A stretch of 19,642 nucleotides of DNA from Alphaproteobacteria bacterium (GTDB lineage: Bacteria; Pseudomonadota; Alphaproteobacteria; Caulobacterales; Caulobacteraceae). The position numbers and the translations under genes are program-made. Of this stretch, positions 11,835-18,402 are shown in pieces. The stretch's first letter is position 1; every line of letters begins with the position of its first letter. Under the pieces are notes generated by a model, which had not been told where the DNA came from, made no database searches, and saw nothing but the letters and a program-made list of their open reading frames with translations. Location of the stretch: the NCBI GenBank assembly GCA_028869395.1, contig JAGWSE010000400.1, positions 1-19,642 on the forward strand. Direction: 5' to 3'.

Positions 11835-12614
11835 TTGCCAGAGCCGCTGAAGATCGCGATCGCCGGCGCGCTCGGCCGCATGGGCCAGGCCGTGGCGCGA
11901 CTGGCCGCGTCCGACCCGGGCCTTCGGGTCGCCGCCCGCTTCGACCGGCCGGGCGCGGAGGCGGACGGCCTGGTCGGCCAGGACACCGCCCTGGCGTCCG
12001 CCGACGTGGTCATCGATTTCACCAACCCGGCCGCCTCGGCGCAGCTTGCGACCGCCGCGGCGGCCCGCGGCGGCCCCGCCCTGGTGATCGGCTCGACCGG
12101 CTGGGACGAGGCGCAGCTCGCGCCGGTCGAGGCGGCCGCCCGGAAGGTCGCCATTGTCCGCGCCGGCAACTTCTCCCTCGGCGTGAACATCCTCATGGGC
12201 CTGGTGGAGCAGGCCGCGCGGCTGCTGCCCGCCGAGGTCTACGACGTCGAGGTGTTCGAGGCGCACCATCGCCTCAAGCTGGACGCCCCCTCCGGGACCG
12301 CGCTGATGCTGGGCGAGGCTGCGGCCGAGGGGCGGGGCGTCGGGCTCACCCAGGTCATGCGCCGTGCGCGCGACGGGATCACCGGCGAGCGGCCGGTGGG
12401 CGAGATCGGGTTCTCGGTCATGCGCGCCGGCGGCATCGTCGGCGAGCATTCGGTGGTGTTCGCCTCCGACGAGGAGATCCTGACGCTCTCGCACTCCGGG
12501 CGCGACCGGGGCCTGTTCGCCCGCGGCGCGCTCGCCGCCGCCCGCTGGGTCGCGGGCCGGCCGCCCGGGCTGTACGACATGCGCGACGTGCTCGGCTTCT
12601 CGAAGAAGGGCTAG
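11835..12614 (+). CDS. dapB: 4-hydroxy-tetrahydrodipicolinate reductase
   Basis: This 259-residue cytoplasmic enzyme of the diaminopimelate pathway reduces the product of DapA to tetrahydrodipicolinate with NAD(P)H, supplying lysine and peptidoglycan precursors. The nucleotide-binding loop GALGRMG is at 11-17, VIGSTGW follows at about 84-90, and the substrate motif EAHHRLKLDAPSGTA begins at 142, with catalytic His144 and Lys148 by comparison with the E. coli enzyme. The GNFSLGVN segment is also typical. Length is normal for DapB. Translation starts at TTG behind a very strong Shine-Dalgarno, a pairing that may hold expression at a moderate level. The amidase gene starts 4 nt after the dapB stop, so the two are almost certainly one operon. 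No anomalies seen. Confidence 0.96.
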   Translation: MPEPLKIAIAGALGRMGQAVARLAASDPGLRVAARFDRPGAEADGLVGQDTALASADVVIDFTNPAASAQLATAAAARGGPALVIGSTGWDEAQLAPVEAAARKVAIVRAGNFSLGVNILMGLVEQAARLLPAEVYDVEVFEAHHRLKLDAPSGTALMLGEAAAEGRGVGLTQVMRRARDGITGERPVGEIGFSVMRAGGIVGEHSVVFASDEEILTLSHSGRDRGLFARGALAAARWVAGRPPGLYDMRDVLGFSKKG

Positions 12615-12618
12615 GGTC

Positions 12619-14073
12619 ATGGCCGACATCCTCGACCTCGACGCGACCGGCCAGCTCCTGGCGCTCTCCGGCGGCCGCGTCTCGGCGGTGGAGCTGCTGA
12701 AGGCCGCGCTCGCCCGGCACGATCAGACGCACGAGGTCTTCAACGCCGTGGTCATGGCCGATCCGGAGCGGGCGCTCGAGCGCGCCCGCGCCGTCGACGA
12801 CCTGCGCGCCAAGGGCGATGCGACAGGCGCGCTCGCGGGCCTGCCGATGACGGTGAAGGACACCTTCGACGTGGCCGGCATGCCGGCCTCGTCCGGGCTT
12901 GAGGCCCTGCGCCGCCGACAGGCCGAAGACGCCACCGCGGTCGCCCGGGCCCGCGGCGCCGGCGCGGTCGTCTGGGGCAAGACCAACACACCGGTGATGG
13001 CCGGCGACTGGCAGACCTTCAACGATCTCTACGGAACAACCAACAACCCCTGGGACGGGGCCCGCACCTGCGGCGGCTCCTCCGGCGGCGCGGCCGTGGC
13101 GCTGGCCACCGGGGTCACCGCGCTGGAGATCGGCTCCGACATTGGCGGCTCGCTGCGCGTGCCGGCCAGCTTCTGCGGCGTCTTCTCCCACAAGCCGACC
13201 TGGGGGATCGTGCCCCAGCACGGCCATGTGCCGCCCCGGCCCGGCTCCTGGGTCGAGCGCGACCTGAACGTCGTGGGGCCGATGGCCCGCTCCGCCCGCG
13301 ACCTGCGCCTGCTGCTCTCGATCCTCGCGGGCGGCGCGGTCGCGCCCAAGGCGGCGCCCGCCGACCTCAGGTCCGCGCGCATCGCGCTGTGGGTCGACGA
13401 GCCGTCCTTCCCGCTGGATCCCGAGGTCCGGGCCGCCGTGGAACGCCTGGGAACCGCGCTGGCCGCGGCGGGCGTCCAGGTGACGCCGATCCCCAGCCCG
13501 CTCGACATGCGGGCGCTGATGGGCGCCTACCACACCCTGCTGGGCGGGCTTCTCGCCGAGGATCTGCCGCCCGCCGTGCAGCGTCAGATGCAGCGGATGC
13601 GGCCCTTCGCCAGGCTCGCCATGAAGCGCGGCGCGGGCCCACTCTCCCCGGCCGCCATGGCGCTCGCCTACACCGCCACCCACCGGGAATGGATGGAGGC
13701 CGACGCGGTCCGCTGCCGCCTGCGCCACGAGATCGCGGGCCTGTTCGACAAGTACGACGCCATCCTCGCTCCGATCGCGCCTGTCCCGGCCTTTCCGCAC
13801 GACCACAGGCCCTTCCAGTCGCGCTCGCTCAAGCTGTCGAGCGGCGAGACCATCGCCTACAACGCGATGCTCAACTGGATCGGGCTGGCGACCGCGCTCG
13901 GCCACCCGGCGAGCGTCGTGCCGGCCGGGCGCACCCCGGGGGGCCTGCCGGTAGGGGCCCAGCTCATCGGTCCCTGGGGCGGCGACGGCCGCACGCTGGC
14001 GCTCGCTCAGGCGATCGACGAGGAGATCGGCGGGTTCGTCGCGCCGGCGCCTGCGCCCGCGGTTCCAGCCTAG
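12619..14073 (+). CDS. Amidase-signature family hydrolase
   Basis: This 484-residue protein has the complete Ser-cisSer-Lys triad of amidase-signature enzymes: Lys80 in PMTVKD, cis-Ser154 in GGSSGG and nucleophile Ser178 in SDIGGSLRVPA. The 24-residue spacing between the serines is as in known members. No signal peptide is visible, so it is probably cytoplasmic. The family hydrolyses carboxylic amides and includes GatA, but no gatB or gatC is adjacent, and the C-terminal region (NWIGLATALGHPASVVPAG) is that of a stand-alone amidase. Its ATG lies 4 nt after dapB, with AGAAGG inside the dapB 3' end as a likely Shine-Dalgarno, suggesting translational coupling. Whether it has any link to diaminopimelate or peptidoglycan metabolism cannot be told. 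Its TAG stop overlaps the opposing gene's stop. The enzyme class is secure; substrate unknown. Confidence 0.92.
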   Translation: MADILDLDATGQLLALSGGRVSAVELLKAALARHDQTHEVFNAVVMADPERALERARAVDDLRAKGDATGALAGLPMTVKDTFDVAGMPASSGLEALRRRQAEDATAVARARGAGAVVWGKTNTPVMAGDWQTFNDLYGTTNNPWDGARTCGGSSGGAAVALATGVTALEIGSDIGGSLRVPASFCGVFSHKPTWGIVPQHGHVPPRPGSWVERDLNVVGPMARSARDLRLLLSILAGGAVAPKAAPADLRSARIALWVDEPSFPLDPEVRAAVERLGTALAAAGVQVTPIPSPLDMRALMGAYHTLLGGLLAEDLPPAVQRQMQRMRPFARLAMKRGAGPLSPAAMALAYTATHREWMEADAVRCRLRHEIAGLFDKYDAILAPIAPVPAFPHDHRPFQSRSLKLSSGETIAYNAMLNWIGLATALGHPASVVPAGRTPGGLPVGAQLIGPWGGDGRTLALAQAIDEEIGGFVAPAPAPAVPA

Positions 14074-14696
14074 CCGCCCCAGGCCTTGTCGAGCGCGCCC
14101 TGCAGGTCGCCGCCGACGCCGCGGCGGACTAGCGAAAGCCCGTCCAGCTCCACCTTCGATCCGCGCAGGAAGCGGTGGTGGAGGGTGTATCCGAGGTCGT
14201 AGATCGACCGGTCGGTCCGGGTCTCGCCGGCTTCGACGTAGGTGGTGACGATGCCCACCGGCAGTCGCGCCTCGGCTCCGTCCGCGCCGCGCCCGTGGGC
14301 GGTGTCCTTCAGACCCGCCTCGAACCAGGCAAGGTCGATCCGCGGATTGCCGGTGGTCTCGACCGGCGCGCGGCGGACCGAGGCGGGGAAGATCACCGTC
14401 TGGGTCTGGATCACCTGGTCGGCGCGCGCGGGAGCCAGCCGGATGCGTCCGTCGTCGACCACGTGGCCGGTGAGAAGGAAGGTTCGGCGAAGCGCCGCCT
14501 GCTGCGTGTCCGCCGCCTGGGTTCGCGCGGCGACGGCGCGGTCGCTCTGCTCCTGCACGCGCTGGCGGTGATTGTCCCACCAGCCGGCGGCGGCCACCAC
14601 CAGCGCCAGGATGCCCACCACCTCGGCCAGCGTCAGCCAGCGCAGCCTCGGTCCTCGTCGCGGCCGCTTCGGCGGGTGGGGGTCCTCAGGGTTCAA
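14070..14696 (-). CDS. Membrane-anchored hypothetical protein
   Basis: This 208-residue protein is not recognised. It opens with a Pro/Arg-rich positively charged segment (residues 1-20), then one transmembrane helix (about 21-38), then a Gln/Ala-rich stretch likely to form a short coiled coil (about 42-68). The rest is a soluble domain of about 140 residues with mixed beta-strand character (TQTVIFPASVRR, LPVGIVTTYVEAGE). The charge pattern predicts an inner-membrane anchor with the C-terminal domain in the periplasm. The only usable start in the frame is TTG at 14694-14696, 24 nt after the stop of the upstream secreted-protein gene, and no good Shine-Dalgarno is seen. Co-transcription with that gene is likely. 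Its stop codon interlocks with the amidase stop in CTAG. Confidence 0.7.
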   Translation of the reverse strand: MNPEDPHPPKRPRRGPRLRWLTLAEVVGILALVVAAAGWWDNHRQRVQEQSDRAVAARTQAADTQQAALRRTFLLTGHVVDDGRIRLAPARADQVIQTQTVIFPASVRRAPVETTGNPRIDLAWFEAGLKDTAHGRGADGAEARLPVGIVTTYVEAGETRTDRSIYDLGYTLHHRFLRGSKVELDGLSLVRRGVGGDLQGALDKAWGG

Positions 14697-14720
14697 GCGG
14701 ACGATCCGGCGCGGGCGGGC

Positions 14721-15842
14721 CTATTCGGACTGGCCTTCGCCGCCACCCTGGGCGCCGGGCTTCGCCGGCGCGGCCGCGGGGGTGACTTGGCCCTTGGCCC
14801 TGGCTTCGGCCGCCTGTTTGTCCTTGGCCCGGGCGCCGGCCAGCATGTCGGGCAGGGCGTAGTTGCCTTCGTGGCAGGCGTATTCGTAGAGCTGGCCTTT
14901 CAGCGGGTGGAACTCGTACTCGCCGCCCCACGGCTTGGCCCACATGGTCGGGTCCTCCACGGTGAAGGAATAGTAGAGCCGGTCCGGGCCGACGCGCCGG
15001 AAGCGCTCAGTCACCTTCAGGTGCTTCCACGAGCCGAAGAAGGCCTCGGCCTTGGGGATGTTGGTCGTCTCCACCACCAGGGTGTCGCCGTCCCACCAGC
15101 CGATGGAATCGCCGAACCAGGGGCGCACGTCGTCCGCCCGGTGCTTCGCGTTGAGCCGGATGATCCGCATGTCGTGGACCATCTCGACGTCGATGGCCAC
15201 GTACTCCGGGGTTTGGATGATCTGGTAGTCGTTGTTGTAGAAGCCGTTGGGGAACATCGGCGGCCCGGCGTTGCGGCCGAAGCTGATGATGCAGCGCTCG
15301 CCCAGCGACCGCGTCGCATAGGAATCGAACGAGCCCAGTCCGCCGCGGTAGGGGCGGGCCATGGCCGCAGCGTTGATCGGCTTCGGCGGCCGGCCGTCGA
15401 TGGTGGTGATCAGCGAGGTGCGTGGCTGGCCGTTCACCCGCATCACCGAGCGGCCGGGATCGAGCCAGCCGATGTTGTAGCCGCCGACCGCCCCGCCGGC
15501 CGCGGCGAAGTCCGCCCGGACTTTCTGGTCCTGGCCGGCGTTCACCGGCGCGTTGGGATCGGTCGGCTTGTCGCCTTCGGCGAACTCGCGGGCCATCTCC
15601 GCCTCGTCGGCCTTCACCGCCGCCTCGGGCATGATCAGCTGGTCTCCGAACTTCGGGTTCCGGATCATCGGCGTGAGGGTGGCGTTGCTCCAGTTCCCGG
15701 AGATGTCCGGCTGGCCGAAGCTGTTGCGCGGCGCGCGATAGGCTTGCGCGGTCTTCGCGGGAGCTTTGGCCGGCGCGGCGGCGAGCGCCAGGGGCGCGGC
15801 GCACAGGGCTGTGCTCAAGGCGAGTAGGGCCAGGCGGTTCAC
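14721..15842 (-). CDS. Secreted protein of unknown function with C-terminal YACHEGNY motif
   Basis: This 373-residue protein starts at GTG 15840-15842 with GGGGAG 8 nt upstream; a TTG at 15878 in the same frame has no such site. It has a Sec signal peptide (about residues 1-22, core LALLALSTALCAAPLALA) and an Ala/Pro/Lys linker. The mature region contains PDISGNWSNATLTP, a glycine-rich middle, CIISFGRNAGPPMFPNGFYNN, VEMVHDMRIIRLN, DSIGWWDGDTLVVETTN and, near the end, YEYACHEGNY followed by a charged low-complexity tail. This arrangement recalls a widespread bacterial secreted family that usually occurs in many copies and has no assigned activity; that is recalled, not searched. Two cysteines could form a periplasmic disulfide. 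It is divergent from the quinoprotein gene and is followed by the membrane-anchored hypothetical. Function not assigned. Confidence 0.8.
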   Translation of the reverse strand: MNRLALLALSTALCAAPLALAAAPAKAPAKTAQAYRAPRNSFGQPDISGNWSNATLTPMIRNPKFGDQLIMPEAAVKADEAEMAREFAEGDKPTDPNAPVNAGQDQKVRADFAAAGGAVGGYNIGWLDPGRSVMRVNGQPRTSLITTIDGRPPKPINAAAMARPYRGGLGSFDSYATRSLGERCIISFGRNAGPPMFPNGFYNNDYQIIQTPEYVAIDVEMVHDMRIIRLNAKHRADDVRPWFGDSIGWWDGDTLVVETTNIPKAEAFFGSWKHLKVTERFRRVGPDRLYYSFTVEDPTMWAKPWGGEYEFHPLKGQLYEYACHEGNYALPDMLAGARAKDKQAAEARAKGQVTPAAAPAKPGAQGGGEGQSE

Positions 15843-15850
15843 GGTTTCAG

Positions 15851-15856
15851 CTCCCC
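15851..15856 (-). promoter_or_regulatory. Shine-Dalgarno fixing the GTG start of the secreted protein
   Basis: GGGGAG on the minus strand lies 8 nt before GTG 15842-15840, and translation from there begins directly with a clean signal peptide. Confidence 0.65.
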
Positions 15857-15975
15857 GAAATGTCTCGAATAGGCGCAAGTATGGCGCTGTTTTTATGCCC
15901 CAATCCTACGGCCGGTATGTCGACCCAGCAATCATCGCGAACGCCGTGCGATGAAGCGCAGCTTCTGCGGACGCG

Positions 15976-16004
15976 CTGACATATCGCTGCAACCTGTGCA
16001 TTCT
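15976..16004 (+). promoter_or_regulatory. Possible promoter for the quinoprotein gene
   Basis: CTGACA (15976-15981) matches the -35 consensus at 5 of 6 positions and is followed after 17 bases by CATTCT (15999-16004), a poor -10. It lies in the 208-nt divergent region, about 47 nt ahead of the GTG. The rest of that region, including a T-run near 15890, shows no other element I can support. Confidence 0.3.
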
Positions 16005-16039
16005 AGGTCGGCTGGACGAGAGCAGATCGCCGTCCAGGT

Positions 16040-16046
16040 GGGGGGA
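16040..16046 (+). promoter_or_regulatory. Shine-Dalgarno for the quinoprotein GTG start
   Basis: A GGGGGGA run ends 4 nt before GTG 16051-16053. Translation from this codon gives a clean signal peptide, so it decides the start. Confidence 0.6.
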
Positions 16047-16050
16047 AACG

Positions 16051-17979
16051 GTGTCGTCATTGAAGTCGGGCCTGATCGGCCTCGCGCTGGCCGTCGCCGC
16101 GGCGGCGCCGGCCGGCCTCGCGGCGCAGGCCCAGCCGGCGGCCGCCCCCTCGGGCCAGGCCGTCTTCGAAAGCCGCTGCAAGGCCTGCCACGACCCGGCT
16201 ATCGACCGCGCGCCCGGCAAGGCGGAGCTGGCGCTCCGGCCGCAGGGGGACATCGTTCAGGCGCTGACCAACGGCCTGATGGCGCCCATGGCCCAGGGCC
16301 TGTCGAGCGCCGACATCCAGGCCGTGGCGGCTTATCTGAGTCCGGTCGGCGCCGGGGGGGCGCCGCACGCGCAGGGCGCGCCCGTTCGCGAGGGCCTGCG
16401 GATGCGTGCGCCGATGGGGCCGGCCGGCGTCGATCCCATGTGCGCCGCCAACCCGCCGATCCGCGCCCTACCCGGCGACTGGCCGACCATGGGCCTCGAC
16501 GATTCGGCCACCCGCTTCCAGCGTCGCCCCGGCCTGTCGCGGGCGCAGATTCCACGCCTGAAGCTGAAGTGGGCCTTCTCCATGAGCGGCGGCGGCCAGC
16601 CCGTCGTCGTCGGCGACTGGCTCTTCGTCACCAACCAGTCGGGCGTCTTCTATGCGCTGGATGCGAAGACCGGCTGCGTCCACTGGCGGCTCACGGACCT
16701 GCCGGCGCGGACCACGCCCATCGTCATGCGCTCGACGATCTCGCCCTCCGGCTGGCTCGCCGTCGTGGGCGAGAGCGACCGGATCGTCCGCGCCCTCGAC
16801 GCCCAGACCGGCAAGGAGATCTGGCGCAGCGCCCAGCTCGAAGCCCACCCGATCTCGCTGCTGACCGGCTCGCCGGTGGTGGCGGGCGACACCCTGCTGG
16901 TGCCGATCTCCTCGCTGGAGGAGGCGGCGGCCATGAGCAAGGCCTATCCCTGCTGCACTTTCCGCGGATCTCTGGCGGCGCTGGACCTCAGGACCGGCAA
17001 GCTCCGGTGGAAGACCTACACCATCACCGAGCCGCTGGCCGCGATCGGCGAGAAGCCGGGCGGGGCGAAGCTGCAGGGCCCCGCCGGCGCGGCCATCTGG
17101 GGGGCGCCGTCGGTGGATCCGAAGCGCGGCCTCGTCTACGTGGTCACCGGCGACAGCTACACCAAGGCCGAGACCTCGGGCTCCGACTCCATCTTCGCCA
17201 TCGAGCTGGAGACCGGCAAGGTCCGCTGGCGCAGGCAGGTGACGCGGCACGACAACTTCGTCATGGGCTGCGGGCCCAGGTCGGCGACCGGCAACTGTCC
17301 GGACCCGCTCGGCCCCGACTACGACTTCGGCGCGACGCCGGTGCTCGCCAAGCTGAAGGGCGGAGGCCAGGTGCTGGTCGCGGGCCAGAAGTCCGGCCTG
17401 GTCTATGGCCTTGATCCGGCCACCGGCGCGCTGCTCTGGAAGACGGCGGTCGGGATGGGCTCGGCCCTGGGCGGCGTCGAGTGGGGCATCGGCGCTGACG
17501 ACCACCGCGTCTACGTGCCGATCTCGGACATCGTGCGACTGTTCCCGGGCCCGGGACACGCGCCCGACGGCAAGCCCGGCCTCTATGCGCTGGATCCCGC
17601 GAACGGCGCCTTCGTGTGGCGGGCGCCGGCGCCGCAGGCGCCGTGCCACTACGCCTCGAAGGGACGCGTGCCGTTCTGCATCCGCTCGCAATCGGCCGCG
17701 CCGGCGGTGATGCCGGGGGCGGTGTTCGAGGGCGGCCTCGACGGCTGGTTCCGCGCCTACGACTCGGCGAGCGGCAAGGTGCTCTGGGCCTATTCCACGA
17801 CCGCCCAGACCTACGACACCCTCAACCAGATCAAGGACCAGCCGGGCGGCGGCATCGACGGCATGGGCCCCACCATCGCCCACGGCATGGTCTACGTGAT
17901 GAGCGGCCACAACGGGGCCGCGGGCATCGGCGGCAACGGCGTCAACGTGCTCCTCGCCTTCTCCGTGGACGGCCGGTAG
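16051..17979 (+). CDS. Periplasmic cytochrome c-PQQ dehydrogenase, polyvinyl-alcohol-dehydrogenase-like
   Basis: This 642-residue protein starts at GTG 16051 behind a purine-rich Shine-Dalgarno. A signal peptide (core GLIGLALAVAAAAPAGLAA) precedes a small cytochrome c domain with heme motif CKACH (43-47) and axial Met77 or Met80. From about residue 140 a PQQ-type beta-propeller follows, with repeated blade motifs such as VFYALDAKTGCVHW, LVYGLDPATGALLW and GLYALDPANGAFVW. It has a vicinal Cys301-Cys302 pair in PCCTFRGS, a feature of quinoprotein alcohol dehydrogenases, and PDYDFG (Asp423, Asp425) as the likely catalytic acidic pair. N-terminal heme plus C-terminal propeller is the order found in polyvinyl alcohol dehydrogenases, not in classical quinohemoprotein alcohol dehydrogenases, which carry the heme at the C-terminus. 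It should oxidise an alcohol and pass electrons to the respiratory chain. No PQQ biosynthesis or PVA hydrolase gene is visible. Substrate unproven. Confidence 0.88.
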   Translation: MSSLKSGLIGLALAVAAAAPAGLAAQAQPAAAPSGQAVFESRCKACHDPAIDRAPGKAELALRPQGDIVQALTNGLMAPMAQGLSSADIQAVAAYLSPVGAGGAPHAQGAPVREGLRMRAPMGPAGVDPMCAANPPIRALPGDWPTMGLDDSATRFQRRPGLSRAQIPRLKLKWAFSMSGGGQPVVVGDWLFVTNQSGVFYALDAKTGCVHWRLTDLPARTTPIVMRSTISPSGWLAVVGESDRIVRALDAQTGKEIWRSAQLEAHPISLLTGSPVVAGDTLLVPISSLEEAAAMSKAYPCCTFRGSLAALDLRTGKLRWKTYTITEPLAAIGEKPGGAKLQGPAGAAIWGAPSVDPKRGLVYVVTGDSYTKAETSGSDSIFAIELETGKVRWRRQVTRHDNFVMGCGPRSATGNCPDPLGPDYDFGATPVLAKLKGGGQVLVAGQKSGLVYGLDPATGALLWKTAVGMGSALGGVEWGIGADDHRVYVPISDIVRLFPGPGHAPDGKPGLYALDPANGAFVWRAPAPQAPCHYASKGRVPFCIRSQSAAPAVMPGAVFEGGLDGWFRAYDSASGKVLWAYSTTAQTYDTLNQIKDQPGGGIDGMGPTIAHGMVYVMSGHNGAAGIGGNGVNVLLAFSVDGR

Positions 17980-17986
17980 CCGCCCC

Positions 17987-18349
17987 TCAGATCAGGACCG
18001 CCACGATCGCCGCCAGCACGAGGGCGGCCGCCACTCCGATCAGGATGGGGATGAGATAGGGCGTCCTCACGCCCTCGCCGTCCGGCTGCAGCTCGGGCGA
18101 GGCGGCGTTCTCGTGGGCCGAGCGCGTCGGCGCCGTATCCTCCTGGCGGATGTCGCGGGCGACGAGGTCCGGCGCGGGCTGCACGCCGGAGGCCTCCTCG
18201 TCGGTGCCCAGCGGCGAGGCGGCGGGATCGAAGCCGCCGACCTTGTCGCCTTCGCGTCCGGCGTCGATGTCGCCCTTCAGCTGGGCGGGATTGGCGCGCC
18301 GCCGGGGCGCGTCGCGCGGGTCCTGACCGGGGTCGTTGTGGAGCGTCAT
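17987..18349 (-). CDS. Small tail-anchored hypothetical protein
   Basis: This 120-residue protein has a long hydrophilic, Pro/Asp/Arg-rich N-terminal region, probably disordered, containing QLKGDIDAGREGDKVGGFDP and the block SPLGTDEEASG. It ends with one hydrophobic helix, PILIGVAAALVLAAIVAVLI, which finishes at the stop codon. This is a tail-anchor layout placing the bulk in the cytoplasm. Similar short proteins with a DKV-FDPAA-PLGTDEEA core occur in other alphaproteobacteria, from recollection only, and have no assigned role. GAGGAG lies just 1 nt before the ATG at 18347-18349, an unusually tight spacing. It is 53 nt downstream of the DUF885 gene on the same strand and convergent with the quinoprotein gene, 7 nt away. 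Confidence 0.75.
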   Translation of the reverse strand: MTLHNDPGQDPRDAPRRRANPAQLKGDIDAGREGDKVGGFDPAASPLGTDEEASGVQPAPDLVARDIRQEDTAPTRSAHENAASPELQPDGEGVRTPYLIPILIGVAAALVLAAIVAVLI

Positions 18350-18402
18350 GCTCCTCTAAACCCGCGGACGCGCCTCCCGGCTCCGACGCTGGCGCTTGCG
18401 CC

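Noticed and set aside
12418..14580. A 720-codon minus-strand open frame opposite dapB and the amidase
   Set aside because: Low-complexity Arg/Gly-rich translation with no motif, lying opposite two genes with intact catalytic residues.
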